Shown one piece after another: positions 1 to 13,621 of a stretch of DNA of 64,000 nucleotides. Position 1 is the stretch's first letter. Every line of letters begins with the position of its first letter. The translations under genes and the position numbers were made by a program. A model generated the notes under the pieces. The model was given only the letters and a program-made list of their open reading frames with translations. It had not been told where the DNA came from and made no database searches. Origin of the DNA: Lojkania enalia (taxonomy: Eukaryota; Ascomycota; Dothideomycetes; Pleosporales); contig ML986588.1 of the NCBI GenBank assembly GCA_010094045.1, positions 62,001 to 126,000 on the forward strand, read 5' to 3'.

Positions 1-631
1 CGCTGTATTCTTTAAGCCCCTAACGGTGGTTTCAAACAGCCATTCGCGAGATTTTTCTGCATCTTCGTGTATCGAAAGGCCAGGGTGGGCAACGGGCACT
101 TTCAGGATTTCACGCGAACAGCGCGCCGCCCGCAGTCCGCCCTGGCTTTGCGCCATCTGAGGTTTGAGGTCACTGCGGGTCCCCAGCATTGCTATACATA
201 AACTCCACGCCCCGGCCAATCCACCTGGACCACCAGTTTGTGCATTTCCCGTACACTCTGTCCTCGAACTCTTTGTATCGGCCCTTTTCCCGCGGCATCC
301 ACGCCCCAATTGCTGCACCCACGAGGTGAGGACCAGCCGGTCGCTTTGTCTATAGCTTCGTTTTGCGGGCAATCCCAGCCGCGCTGATTGGCCGGCCCGT
401 GTCTGGCTGGGTCGCGGCCGCCGAGGAGCTCTCGCAGGTGCTGAGGCAGATTCTTATCTCGCTCCAGCCTGTTCCGCCTACGAGGTGGTGCTTGCTGGTG
501 CTCCGGTGTTTTGTTATTGTTCGGGTCGTGCCTTCCGTCGCCTGCGGACTGACGTCGTGCTAGTTGCGCCTTCCTTGAACTCGAGCTCTCTCCCCCCACT
601 ACAACCATACCGGCAATAGACAGCCGCCACA
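1..631. other. Upstream region of AIM21, no gene seen
   Basis: No reading frame here has protein-like composition or recognisable similarity. The last part before 632 is CT-rich (for example around 565-600), which fits a 5' UTR or core promoter of the downstream gene. A gene running off the left edge cannot be excluded. Confidence 0.5.
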
Positions 632-3622
632 ATGGCCTCTCCTCAGATACCACCACGCCCAAGCCGCAGCCAGAATATCCCCCCGAGCAGCTCCGCTATG
701 GACACCCCCAAGATCCCGCCCCGCCCCAAGCGCAGCACTGACCGCTCCGTCTCCCCCGGCCGAGATACCTTTGCCCGGTCGCCCTTGAACGAGCCGCCGG
801 CCTTCCACCAGAACAGCCTGAAGAACAACTACAGCAGCAGCAGCCTCAGCGTCGAGGTGCCCGCCCGCCCTCCGAGCGTCACGCTGCCCTCGATCGGCCA
901 GGAGGGTGCCGAGTACGCCAGCCTCGAAGACCTACACCGCACAGTCTCCCAAGAGGGATCCCCGCAGCAAACTAAGAATGTCGCGGGCGATCTACCTCTG
1001 TACGCCCCAAAGGCCTCGGTCCCGAGCTCCACCGCCAAGCGCAACATCCAGACGGTGACCCGCACCGACTCCTCACAGGCCGCCGCTGCTGGTTTTGGCA
1101 AGCTAGTGCCCGAAGACAGGTCCACGCAAAGCGCTGATTCGGGCCGCTCGGAGTCGTCAACGGGCGGCCGCACTCGCCCAACTTCGATAATTAAGGACGA
1201 CGAGGAGCATGGCATTCCCGAAATTGGCGTCCAGGTCCCCATGTACCCGAATGCTGGTGATGTCCAAGCTCCGACCCCCGCACCGTCCGAGCCGGGAATC
1301 TCCACGGGCGTGGGCTTTTACAACAAGGGAGGGCAACCGTCTAGTCGCCATCATGGGCGTACCAAGAGCGGCAGGGAGATTTTTCACGGCCCGCCTGGCA
1401 GCTACGGACTCCATGGTCACGGAGTGATCCCGAACAACGAGTTCGAGCAGAAATGGTACGAGAAGCACCCAGAAGATTTCAAGCGCGAGAAGGCGGGAGA
1501 GTATGGACCGCATATTCAGGAAAATCGCAAGGACTATCACTGGATAGGAGATGACCTCGTCAAGCTCGTCCACTCATCCGGTGGCAAGGGTGTAGGAATG
1601 GGTATGCTTTTCAGGATGAGTTTGCCAATGGGTGGCTGGTACTAATATCACAATGCAGGTACATCAAACGAGGCCGTCGGCACCCCTGATGAGCATATTG
1701 GGTACATGGCAAGCGAAGAGTTTGCCTCGAGAATGACCTCCCCTAGACCCGGGTCTGCTCGTCCCGGAGCCAGAGTTGAATTACCCCTTCGTCAGCAGAG
1801 TGCTCCTTCAGATCAACTCTCACGCCAGCAAACCAATGAGAGTGAGACTGGAGAAGATGTTATTCATATTGACCCTCCCTCACGTCGCATGAGCAAGATT
1901 GGCGGCGGTGGGTACGACCCGCCTACCGAAGACCTTGGCCCTGAAGGTGGGAACACTGAAGAAGAAGGCGGCTGGGTCTCCGAGCGCGGCTACGGTGTTC
2001 CAATTCTCGCTTCCGATGAAATTGCGAAAACCCCGGCTGCCGAGTTCCGACAACCCGCTGTCGACCCAGAGCTGGAGCGGCGCGCGGATGACTACACCAT
2101 TAATGATCCTGACGGTACACCATCTTACATCACCAAGCAGCGCACCCATAGTAGGAGCTCAAGCCGAAACAATAGCATTCCTTCCGCAGTCCTGCCTCCT
2201 CGTATTCTTAGCTCCCCAAGCGCCCCTTTGGAGCCCCACAAAGAATACGAGCCCCTCTTCCCTGAAGATGATCAGGCACATAAGAAGCCTAAGTCTGCTG
2301 TAGATAAGATTAAGCGTCCTGAGCTCGCGCGCCATCACTTCCCTAGCCAGGATGTTTGGGAGGATACACCCAGCAGTCTGCAATTGGAGACCACGGTAGA
2401 GACTCCTCAAGCCCCCGAGGAACCTAAGTCTGCCGAGGAGGCTGATGCCAGCGAAGTGTTTGAGAAGCCTGAAATAGAGAGCGCCCGCAAGGCGAACATT
2501 ACGGAGGAGGATCAACAGTCGTTCCTACCAGAGCACACCAAACGTCTTGCCAAGTCCCATCTTAATCGAAAACATTTGGATTTACCTTCTCGCCCCGGTA
2601 TGCAACAACGATTCCCTAGTCACGATATCTGGGAAGACGCTCCTGATCATGGCCAACTCGTGACTACCGTCAGCGGGCCTCAAACTGAAGATACGCCCGA
2701 ATATACCGAAGATTCGCCCGTTGCCGAGAAGCGGGCTCCGCCAGTCATCCCAGTTCGACCTCAGAAGGCTAAAGAATTCTCACCCGTAGAAAAGAAGGCG
2801 CCCATCATTCCTGACAGGCCGAAGCCGCAAGTTCCTACTCGTCCGGGCAAGCCCACCACAAAACCGTCGGAAAAGGTTCCGACAGTGGAGTCACAAGCAG
2901 AAGACCAGCAACCCAAGGCTAAGCCACCTATCCCGGCCCGCCCAGGAGGCTCAAAAATTGCAGCTCTTCAGGGTCAGTTTATGAAAGATCTCAACAGCAA
3001 GCTTGGCCTCGGTCCACAACCACCGAAAGTCAAGGAACCCGAGCCTGAGAAGGAGGAGGAGCCCCCGAAGCCCCTTCAAGATGCTAGGAAAGGTCGCGCG
3101 AAGGGACCCCAGAGGAGGAAACCGATGAGCTCCCCAAGCCCTGCCACTGCAGCTACAGCCGTTGGGACGGCCGCTCCGCAAGCCCTTGAAATTTCTAACG
3201 TTAGCACGATATGGAGCATTGGCGACGATGGAGGTGTAGATGTACCCGCCGCGAAGATGGCACAGAAGATCAGGGCAGCGTTAAAGTTACCGGAGAAGGA
3301 AGAGGTAATTGAGAAGACAGAGCAGCCGGAGGTTGTGGAGGAGCCTGATGCTGTGGAACCCGAAGAGGGGGGCTCGACAGAGACGACTACGAAGGAGAGC
3401 ATCGAGAGCCCGACTAGCCAACCAAGCAAAACCGTTGAACCGGCGCAGGAGCTAGATGTTTCTCTTGACCCGCAGGGAGGTGTGCCGTTAGAGGAGAAAT
3501 CGAGCGCTGGTATTCTGCCGGTGATATCTAGAACGGAGGGGGGGAAAGTTACTGAGGTGGCTACTTTTGATGAGCCAGCGAATGTTAAGGAGCAGGAGGA
3601 GCCTAGGGATGCGGCGACGTAG
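632..3622 (+). CDS. AIM21: AIM21-like actin-patch adaptor protein
   Basis: Two exons, 632..1601 and 1659..3622 (intron 57 nt, TACTAAT branch point, phase 1), encode 977 aa. The protein starts MASPQIPPRPSR and is low-complexity throughout, with many short proline motifs of SH3-ligand type (PPRPSR, PPRPKR, PVRPQK, PDRPKP, PTRPGK, PARPGG). A conserved central block follows GPPGSYGLHGHG and spans the splice site. In yeast, Aim21 with Tda2 localises to cortical actin patches and limits barbed-end assembly; that role is inferred here from family resemblance. A motif of the form FPSxDxWEDxP occurs twice (about 2335 and 2608). The C-terminus is acidic with Glu/Pro/Thr repeats and no membrane segment. 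The family assignment rests on overall architecture, since such proteins are poorly conserved outside short blocks. Confidence 0.75.
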
Positions 3623-4140
3623 GCTGAGAATATGTCGAAGCTACAGTGTTACACTTTGCTATGATGAGATAGGGTAGGATAGGGCGGATTTTTTTTATCA
3701 GACTGGAACTCTAATCTGGTGCCTTTTTTATTTGAAACATGAGACTTGTTTATGAAGTTCATGATGACTGTGTTGATTGTGTCGGGGATAGTGGTTGAGG
3801 GTTTTTTGATCTTGGTGGGCGGTGTGTTATGGTTGTAAAGTTTTTGCGTCGAGGTGGTTGGTGTCTCGGATAAGATGAGATAGGAGAGGTGTCTCGTTGA
3901 CACTGAATCGTGAGTTCTGGGTTGTGATGGATTTGATTACAGGGACTATGACAGGGTTCTTTTGCTCAATCTGCAGAGTGCTCGGAGAAGCGCAAGCAAA
4001 TCTCACGAAGTTGTAACCAGCCACCCACATACACGCTCCAACCAAAAAAAAAAAAGAGGAAAAAATTTTTTTTTTTCCATTTTGCACCGCTACTATCCAT
4101 TTCTAGTCTAAACACCTAATTCAAGTCTCCCTTGCTAGAG
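3623..4140. other. Convergent intergenic region
   Basis: Lies between the 3' ends of AIM21 (+) and the ATR gene (-). It holds an A-run next to a T-run at about 4045-4080, plausible 3'-end or low-complexity sequence. No gene is seen. Confidence 0.6.
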
Positions 4141-7100
4141 CTAGAAGAAAGCGCACCACCCAATATACATAGCGCACAAATTCCTCGGATCCGTAGCCAT
4201 CTCGATCAACGCATCGACGTACCCCTCGACGCTCAGCGGCACGCTCTCGCCTCGAATCATACCCTCCACTTTGCCCTTCACGCTCTCCAGCACCTCCTGC
4301 GGTGTATCCGGAACACCGGCTAATTTCTTCTTGCGCTTGCCGCCCAGGAAATCGGCGGTGGGGTCATGCACAAAGGTCTCGAGGATGGTGATGAGCGTGT
4401 CCTGGTGCTGGCGTAGCTGCTTATACGTGAGTTCAGCGGCGATGCGGAACGGGCCCTCGATGCCCTGCGGGCCCATGGCATCGACCATGTTATGCGTGAG
4501 GCGGAAGGGCACCAACTCCGGTTTCTCGAACGTCAGGCCCTTGTCGAAGAGGCAGTTGAAGTCAACATGGAACGTACCACCGTTACCTTCCTCCAAGAGC
4601 ACGTTCTCGCCGTGGCGGTCGCCGAGGCCAAGGACGTGGCCGACAATCGACATGACGGCACAAGACCGCGTGTACCGCAGTCGCGCGGCGAACCAGGCTT
4701 CGGGCTCCGGGAACGTCTCGATGAACCACTCGTATAGGACGGGCGGGAAGCCTTTGAGGATCTTGTCCGTGAAGATATTGACCTTGGATGGGTCGGAGCA
4801 TGCTTCGTTGAGCAGCATGCGAAGCTCGCCGTAGTCGATCATAACGCTTTTCTGGCGGTAGAGGCGGATGATGATGTCGCGCATGGGCTTCAAGCCTTCG
4901 ACCCATTCGATGGTGCCGCATTCCTCGTTTAGGGGCGTCACGCCGTATGTCTTGATATAGAGCCGCCGTTTGCTCGAGTCGATGTCCCGCTGCAAAGCGC
5001 GGTTGATCATGGCGTTGAATTCCATAAGGCGTTGGTCTTTTCGGAGATCATCCTTCGGCTTGCACAGTAGACCATAAGAACATCCATCGGAGCCTCTGAC
5101 ATTTACCTTCCTTGGCCTTTGGAGAGAGCTCAGGACAAGCACGTCATCCATGAAAGCAGAGATTGTGATTGCATCTTGCGGGAAAGGGTTGTGATTGCGA
5201 ACCATCCGGCTATCGGTGCCCGTAGGAAGATTTGCAACCATAGTGGCCTCGATTGGTACAACAAGCTGGCAGGGCGCGAGCTTATGGTTGAACCCGAGAT
5301 CTTTGGACAAGCTCACGTGAGTAACGCGGCCCTCAACAGGAGCATCGCACGCAGCAAGCAAAGCATCGGTGAGACGTTGCCCATGGGTGATTAGATTCTT
5401 CAGATCAAGAACGCCCTTCCGTTTCGTTGTTTCCTTACTACTGTTAGTCAATCGGCTACCTTCAGATGTTCAATCACTTACTCCTCTCAGCTTGTGAAGT
5501 ATCGCGGTACCACGGGCACGTCTGTCATCTTGGGTAGCACGTGTTACTGCGAGAAGGCTCCATAAAGCTTGCTGAGGGTATTGCGAAGCGACTTTGAGGA
5601 TGATCGTCAAGAGCGTGTCCCACACGCTCTTGTGGGGATGGCTGACGCGCGTGATGATTTGTGGAAATGCCGTATACCAAGCGTACGCCGGCATTCGCTC
5701 GCTGGCATACCTCTTAACATATCGATTTATATTCTCTAAGTAGTTGCCCTTCCGGTCGTAAATCTCCCTATCGTGGACTCCCCTTGGGTTGGAATTCGTG
5801 ACCTCCATACCCATGTCCAACCAAAGCGTGAGAACTTTCGGGATCGTTTGATAGTAGTATTTAGAGCCGTAGACCGTTGACCGGATGAAATTTTCAATTA
5901 CGTGCTTGGCCAATTCGCCACATTGGTATGATTTACTCTGCTTAGCCGTAACCATGGCCTTCTCGGATTCTAGCAGTTTGTTGTAATGGCGCCCAAGATA
6001 ATAATGGCCTTTGTCCCACCTAGGGAAGGACATAAGCCCAGCGGCATAAGCTTCTCTTAAGGCGGTCTGTTTTGTCTGCCCGGCTTGATCGAGCCACTTC
6101 GCAAACAGCAGCTGGGCTTGCGCTTTAACCTTGTTAGGCGTTTGTTGCTGATCTGTATTCACTGTAACATTCACGGATAAGTCTCCTGGAACATTCCTGC
6201 TTTCAAAAGCATTACTGGTGATTGCACCTTGGAGATTTTTGATCGCTTTCCTATGATGACCCTCTTTCCACATTAGCTTTGAATACTCGATCTTGTAGGC
6301 GTCATCTCCAAGCTGTGCTGCGTGTAATACTGCATTGAATGCTGTGGGGAGAAATTCAGCTTTTCGAGCAAGCGTTGCGCTAGTGAGCCATGCGGACGCA
6401 ATATCTAGCTTAGTAAACCCAATGCTACGACAATTAGTACTTGCATCTAGAAACAAGATCATCCCAATTTACCTAGAAAGTTGCATTGTGGCACGGCGAA
6501 TCCCAAGTAAATATTGCTTGTCGGATGTATAGGCACCAATGATATCGAGTCGTCGATCCAAATTCTCAAGAATTTGATCACGTTCTCTAGGAATATCTTC
6601 CGACATGCCGCTAATAGCTTCGACCTCGTAAAGAGCATGCAATTTGACTAGCTGATCATGGCAAGCATGCAAGGACGCGGTTACTGCTGGCGATAGTCCC
6701 TTTGCTAAAGCTTGTCGTAGTGATTTTATGATGTGCTTGAAGTCTTCCCCATGGTTTCGGCGCAACGCAATCAAGGCGCGGCCTACTCCAACATCGAAAT
6801 CTAAAGAAGCTTGAAGATGCTGCTCGGAAGGAGAAGCCAAAATCCTCTCCAGCTGCTCCCATTTCCCTGTTGACCACGCAGCTTCCGCCGCAAAGGGTAG
6901 AGCGCTCGGAGACAGCGAATCAGATATGTTGAACCCGTCAACGTAGTTGAGAATCGAGTCTTGATAAGCGTTAGTAGTTAGCCCTCAGGGATAGTTGTTT
7001 CCGCTTACCATATTGACCCGATTCTTTAAGACAAGTCAAGAGATTGATCTGGGTTTCCGTGTCATCCGGTTTTTCGGCTAGCGAAAGCTCGTACCAACTT

Positions 7101-10100
7101 TGAGCGGCGGTCCAGCCTCCAGCCTTTCGATGTTCTAGTATCTGTTGTTCTGGGTTCAATACTTGTAGATGAGCAGAGATGCCTTCTATACTGTCGGGCT
7201 CGTCAATTTGGGCGTAGATAAACTGTAGGTGCTGTAGGAGCTCATCTTGAGCGAAGGGTGTGTAGTTGGCCTCGGCCTTTTGCTTTTCCTGTCGATAATA
7301 TTGTTCCCAGTTATATAAAGCTTGAGCATAAGACCCGCACTCTACTGCACGTTTAGATATGACCTCAGCCGGGATCAGTTGCAGTATCCGTTCAACGCAG
7401 CTGATTTGAGCAATATTCTTGATCTCGTCCATCTCTGAAATGCCGCGGCCGGTCTTACCAGCCATTACTCTAGCTTCAGAAACAGATTTGCGCTTTTCCT
7501 GTAACCAGCGGGCGAGGTAGTCAAGGACTTGAAAGACATTCTGTAAACTATCAGCAGCTTTCATGTCAAAGTGTTAAGAAATTACCTCGCTACATTGCTT
7601 GATCCGCGATGCATCTGGTTGGTCGTCTTCTCGGATTTCAGATTGGAGAATAATCAATAGCTCTTGTCCGACATTCATTGCTTCTTGGTCATCGCCCGTG
7701 ACAATTACGTTCAAAACTGCAAACGGAAGAATGAAAGTGGGTATAGAAAGGTCATGCCCTCGAATGATCTTGGCAAGAACCGGAAATATCATTCGTACAT
7801 TGTCCCCTTTTCCCCTATGTAGTAGGTCGAAGACGAATGTTCTAAGCCAGTTGGCGTGGCTCACACTGGGCTTGAAGATAGGGTACTCTTGCGGCTCAGC
7901 ATTGGCAAAATTGGTCTTGATCATATACCTAGAATTGAGGAAAGGAGTGAGCGTGCTCCTAACTGCCTCTGGTATCTCATTCCATCGTCGCCAAGCCGGA
8001 TTACCTTGAGACGCCCGAGGCCGATGCACCGTGTCTTGGTTGAAGCCACAAAACTTAAGTAATTCTTGCATAACGAAGGCTAAGAAGCCTTGAGCTCTGG
8101 CGTTCGTGGTAGAGTGAAAAACTTTGACGAGAACCCTCTCAAACAGGAATGCTGTAAAGTCAATGACTTCGCTAGCAACTTCAAAATTTGACAGAACAAG
8201 TATGTCTCTCTTCTCCCGAACTGACTCGACCTTATACGGGTCAAGGCCGCCTATGAGACCCAAACACCGGGCACACAGAATTGGTATATCTGGTTGATCA
8301 TCTCGAAACCGATCGCAGGCATCCAGTAAGGATCGCGTGAGGGTAGGTAGAGCGGGAAACGGCTTCTGACTGATAGCGGCCTCGTGAAGTACACTTTGAT
8401 TGGCCTCAAGAAACGGTATGAGTTCCTTTAAAGCGTGGCGTACAACGACTGCGTTCTCATCGGCGCAACGTTCGCTGAACGTGTTGAAGAAGCTGACCCT
8501 ATCTACCTTAGCCTTAAGGCGTGCAAACTCGCCTTCAAACTTCGATAGCATAGGAATGTCGATCAAAGACGGTATGTATTCAATCCTCTCCCTCAATAGA
8601 CGCTCGTGCTTTTTAACGAGTGTTGCGATCGTTTCGTTAGCTTTTAGGTGCGTATCATCTGAGAAGCATTTCCAGTTCTGCGCAATAAGAGCAAAAGTCT
8701 GATCAATTACCAATTCTAGGTCTTCCTCGTCTAGCACCATGAGGAGGGATGCCCACACATGAAAGGCCAGATCGCAAAGGTGCGTGTCTGCCATTGCAGA
8801 TTGAAGACATGCTCTAATCTAAACCTTGTTAGATAGGAAGCGAGTTTAAATCGAGTTGGCATACCTGAGGTAATGCGAAGCCGGCGCAACTATGTGCAAG
8901 GCTGATCATCTCACCTATAGCTCCCACACAGCGCTTACGTTCTAAAAGTGGATAGTTTGCCTCAGGGTTGTCAAGAACAGATGAGAAGTAGGTCATGATA
9001 CCCAAAATATGGAGTTCAAAGAATGAGTACAGTGTCTTCTTTTTTGATGCTGTTTTGCGCTGTCCATTTCTCATCTCAGCCAAGCTAGAAAGAGTGTGGA
9101 AGCCTTTGTGAAACTATTGAAAACTTAATCACGGTTTCTCAATAAGCAGGAACCCCCTTACAGGCAATTTTCTGGATCCGGGTTGGTCTGCAGCCAGTTT
9201 CAGTATCTCGCACGCAATCAGAACGGGCTCAACCTTGACCCAGTCCGATAAATCGTTTCCATTCTCTGCAAATGCGGATGAAGCAGAAAGTAGCGCATCC
9301 ATAGCGCTTTTTTCAACGTCTGAGACTGCCTGACAAAGAAGTAAACCTAAGATCCCCGCAAGGTTTCTGCGAGGTTGGACACAGACATCCAGGATCGAGG
9401 TTCCACGACTGGTGGCGATCCGTTGAAGGACGTCTTTTCGCTTCGTGAGAACAAGATGTGGCAGAGTTTCTGAATGGGTCGATAAAAGCAGACTAGTGAC
9501 ACTCTGCTCAGTCAGGTCAGACAGCAACTGGGCTTTTTGTGGCTTGTTATGAATGTCTTTGATGACTGCAAAACCAATGCTAGTCCAGTATGGCCGGAAC
9601 AGTTCGGAAGGCTTTGTGCCAAATGCTTCGGCGAGTGACGCAAGCTATGTTTATTAGATTTTATATCAAACGGGTTTCGAAGACAAATATTACTTCACTA
9701 TAAGCCATTCCACATATTAGGGCATTCGTGTGGCCTAGATATTCCACTAGCTGAAGTAGTAAGATTGGAAGTTCGTCTTCACCGCAGACGCTTCGTTATG
9801 ATTTAGCGCGATGCAACGGATAGTTTGAATGCGGGACTTACCGCGCAAGCTGGCCATAGGCCATGATAATTGTTTCTTGTTCCGATAGTACTCCTCTTCT
9901 TGAAAGAGTTTGAAAGAATTCTAATGTGGACATACGATTCTTTGCTCGAATAGATCTTGTAATATCATCCCGGATGAAGACCATGAGAGCATATCTATTA
10001 CGGTTAACCCGGTTAATAACCTAGTAATATAGAAACTTACACCGCAGCTATTCTCAGCTCTCTGAGAGATCTATTCATGGATCCAATCAACCATTGTCCT

Positions 10101-12185
10101 AGTGAGCAGCTCTCTAGGTTCAGGTACTCGGGATCTGAAATGTGATTGAACACCCTTCTGATCGCTAAGGCCATGAAAACTCGAGGCTTTGTCGATTCTC
10201 GGAATTCTTGCATTTCGGTTATAACAAGCAAAGCAGCAATGACATCCTTCCAATCTTCTCCGTGATTGCTATTATTCCAATAAATCGCGCCATCTCGACG
10301 ATACTTTCTTGAATCATCACACAACATGCATGTCTTCTGACTACCGGGCCCCTGTAGCGGCTCTAAACACCGAGAGCCAGCGCAAGCGAGCTTTCCCAGC
10401 GACGATAGTAGGTCGCAACGATTATCGTCACTACAGGTCGAATACGTTTTTCTACATGATGTTAATAGGGTATAGTGTAAAGAGCAGGAAACGTACATAA
10501 TGGATTCGTGAAGGCTAGCCAGTCCATCTACTAGACGATCTTGGGTGCTACCATTTACTTGCATCGTGAGCTCAACATAGATTGCTTGGCAGCTGATAGT
10601 ATCTACATCTGGAGTGGTCTTCTGTCGCTTAGCCGGTCGTTCGTTCTCTGCGAGGTTTAGCTGCCGAAAAGCCTTGAGGAACAATACCGAGTCGTGCTGG
10701 AGCTGATCGTTTGAGAAAATATGGACGTCACCAGATAAAAGTGAACTTCGCAACTCGTTGATTTCGATCGGCCAGTCACCGGGAGATGTCCATAAGCATA
10801 TAGCAAGCTAGAAATTTAGTAACGGAGAATGCTTCGTTGGGGCTCCAGACTTCCATACCTGCAGGTCCTTTTCAAGTGACTTAAATATCGAGGTGTCTTT
10901 ACATATCCGCAAAACGCTTGGTTCTAAATTGTCGATAACATTTCTTTTCGTGTATGATTCATAGCGACGCAAATTTAGACTCTGTTCCTTCATTTGGATC
11001 TCCAGTGATGCTCGTAGCCGAGCGAGTAGCGAAGCTAACTGCACTTGATTGGAAATGGACGGTGGGTTTTTGGAATAGACCTCGAGTAGGTCTGATAGAC
11101 TGAATGATATGGACAGAGCCGCTTTGGGAGAATATGAGATCCTCGCGACGTTTGACGCGGGGACACACAGAAGTTCTAGTAAGCTCATGAACATCGTTTC
11201 CATCTGATCAAGGAGCGGACCCCGTTCAATGTGAGTGGCTCGTTGCTTGAAATTCTGCCACAAGGCAAGACAAGCCTCTAAAGCCCATGGAAGATACTCC
11301 CCATAGGAAAAAGGCAGAAACCTGTGGTGATCTGATGACTGGATAATATCAAGGAGAACTTTAAGCAGATGAAAGCCAATGAAAATAGCTTGAGAATACG
11401 AAGTAATGGTCCACTGAGAGCCTTCTGGTAGCGCAACATACTGTTGGCTTTCGGGCCAAAAGAGGCTAATACCGCTAGATGGTGGTAGAATGGCCCTTAG
11501 AGATGAGCTATGCAAATGAAGCATCTGATCGCTAGGGTCTAGAGCAATAATGATGCCTAGGAGAAGATCAGATTTAGCATGCCTACCGAATAATCAAGCA
11601 CTTACTATTAATGCAAGATCCGTACAGCTCAACGAGAGACCTCGCATAACGCCAGAGGCTGATAGCTCGGCTGAGAACAACGACGCAAGTGCTAAGCAAG
11701 TCTTTCAAATACTCTTGTAACTGATCGAAGCCGGGGCGCCCTAACAAGCCCAAGAGTTTAGGGAAAAGCCAGATAAACAGCAGCGGTCGAGGATTTCCGT
11801 CATCTTCATCATTGCGTGCATTTACCAGCAAATGCGGTCTAGTCTGGATAATGAGTTTGATAGCGCGGATGCTATCAATTGCCTGCGGCACTAGCAGACC
11901 TGGAGCAAATGGATTATCCTGGAGCAAAGCATCAAGTCCAGCTTCGGCGATGACAGATATGAGCTGAGCATTCAGCTGGGGGTTAGGCTCGTCTGTACTC
12001 GGATCATTCAGGAACTCTCGCAACAAGTCCGTAAATGCGACTTTAGAGCCCACCTGATGCTGGGCATTAAGGTTCGAAGCGTTGTTGACGATCTGAGCAG
12101 CAATTGTAGAAGGCGGTGGATTATTGCCATTTGTTGCGGGTAGCGGAACCACTCGCTGGGTAGAGCCCCCGCCTTTGCGGGCCAT
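4141..12185 (-). CDS. MEC1: ATR/MEC1/UVSB checkpoint kinase (PIKK family)
   Basis: Thirteen exons read on the minus strand: 12185-11606, 11556-10859, 10807-10497, 10451-10041, 9994-9842, 9790-9694, 9644-9162, 9113-8865, 8818-7586, 7540-7009, 6959-6473, 6424-5482, 5433-4141. They sum to 7470 nt, exactly 2490 codons (2489 aa), the length expected of fungal ATR. All introns are 44-51 nt. The N-terminal two thirds is helical-repeat and FAT sequence. The kinase lies in the last exon, with the catalytic motif GLGDRHGENVLL (about residue 2335) and metal motif HVDFN, and a FATC end MYIGWCAFF. ATR phosphorylates checkpoint targets at RPA-coated single-stranded DNA with a LCD1/ATRIP partner. The gene is called uvsB in Aspergillus and mus-9 in Neurospora. 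The start MARKGGG is the first in-frame ATG. It is divergent from COX16. Confidence 0.95.
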
Positions 12186-12580
12186 GTCGCAATTTACCTG
12201 TTTTGCATCGCAATCTTTAGGCTGAGGAGACTTTTACGGAGCTGTGCCGGAACGCTAGATGGCGAAGACAGAGCCGGAAGGCGTCTTTCAGCTCTTTTTT
12301 TGGCCGTAGAGTTCAGAACCACAGGGTTTCCCGATGCGATGTTCGGCGATGATGACGGTCTGAAGGCACACGCGTCTACGAACTCTTCGGTAGCGCGAAT
12401 CCACGTGATTTATATGCCAAGGCCCTAAATTACCTGCTCACCAGATTTCGGAAGCATTCAATATCGCTCTAGAAGAAGCTCAACGTCTCAATTGACTGTA
12501 GCATGCCTTGCGATTGTCTCACCTAGCTCTTTTCCGCTTTCCACTGATATACCTCGCTTTGCTCAATATATAAAGCCACA
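12186..12580. promoter_or_regulatory. Divergent promoter region, ATR / COX16
   Basis: 395 bp between two divergent start codons. It contains a CACGTG E-box at about 12402 and CT-rich stretches before the COX16 start. Shared regulation is inferred only from the short distance. Confidence 0.5.
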
Positions 12581-13053
12581 ATGCCCGGTCCCTTCTCCTC
12601 TAAGTCCTTCAAAGCGACGCTTCCTCACTCGTTCGCCGCGAAATACCGACGCCAACTAAAGAAGCATCCCTTCCTACTCTTCGGCCTCCCTTTCATCACA
12701 ACTATTGTCGCGGGCTCTTTCTTCCTTACTCCGGCTACCGCCCTGCGCTACGAGCGCTTTGATCGCAAGAATCAGCAAATGTCACAACAAGAAGCAATGG
12801 GCATTGGACAGAATAGAAGAAAGGTCGATATGAAGGAGGAATATTATGTACGTATATCCACCGCTTTTAGATGCATTATGGTACTATGATGAAGAAGCAA
12901 TTTGTATGGAAGAGGACACTGGGGACCTTGAATTAGTGTTGATAGGAACCGTTGCTGACCATAATTCAGAGACTTCAAGCTAAAGACTTGGAAAATTGGG
13001 AGCAGAGGCGCGTAAAACGACTGCCGGGCGAGATAGATGGCATCTTGGAGTGA
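12581..13053 (+). CDS. COX16: COX16, cytochrome c oxidase assembly protein
   Basis: Two exons, 12581..12847 and 12970..13053, phase 0, intron 122 nt, 116 aa. The sequence has the family pattern: a basic N-terminus ending KKHPFLLFGLPF, one inner-membrane segment at about residues 33-55 (LFGLPFITTIVAGSFFL), the RYERFDRK motif just after it, and the C-terminal block LENWEQRRVKRLPGE. COX16 acts at the mitochondrial inner membrane in complex IV assembly, associated with COX1/COX2 maturation in yeast and mammals. Without splicing the frame ends soon after the first exon, so the intron is needed. It is convergent with ERG13. Confidence 0.93.
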
Positions 13054-13621
13054 GTCAGGTATCGGGATTGGCGTTTATGGTTAGTCATAGGGCATGGCAT
13101 TGGTGATAACGGTGTTATTGGTGATCGAATTTTTGGATGTTACTGCCGAGTACTGCCTGAGCTGAGATGATCAAGCCTTAACTCGAGGCCCTTGGAAGTA
13201 GTTGCAGGGGGTTCAGATCTTCTCTCAGCCATCATACATCATTCCGAAAGACGTCCATCGCATACCAGGAATGTTTAAGAGGTTTAAAACCCTAAGTTCA
13301 TGTAATTACTATGTATTTCTCATAGAAGCATGCATTAGACTGCATAGCGACATAGTCGCTCTCATTATAAATGCCCACATGTATTGTGAATTAGTGCCCG
13401 TGGATACGAACCGCAGAGTCTTCCTCTACTAACATCTGTTATATGGTATAGCACCAGGGCAAACCCAGATGAAGAAGGGTCCACCCAATAGTCTAAAGGT
13501 AAGAGGTATAAAAGGTTGCAGCTGACGAGACTCTAAGCCGAATCATGATTTGACTCCTGCAAATGCTCAGAATGCTGAAAGAATAGAACTAGAAGCAAGG
13601 CCGGGAGAGGTCAATGTTCGA
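13054..13621. other. Convergent intergenic region, no gene seen
   Basis: 568 bp between COX16 and ERG13 3' ends. Short frames here lack protein-like composition. It probably holds both 3' UTRs. Confidence 0.55.

Noticed and set aside
4141..12185. ATR locus as a broken or multi-gene region, because it appears as about ten separate open frames
   Set aside because: Thirteen exons with 44-51 nt introns join in phase to exactly 2490 codons with intact catalytic and FATC motifs.
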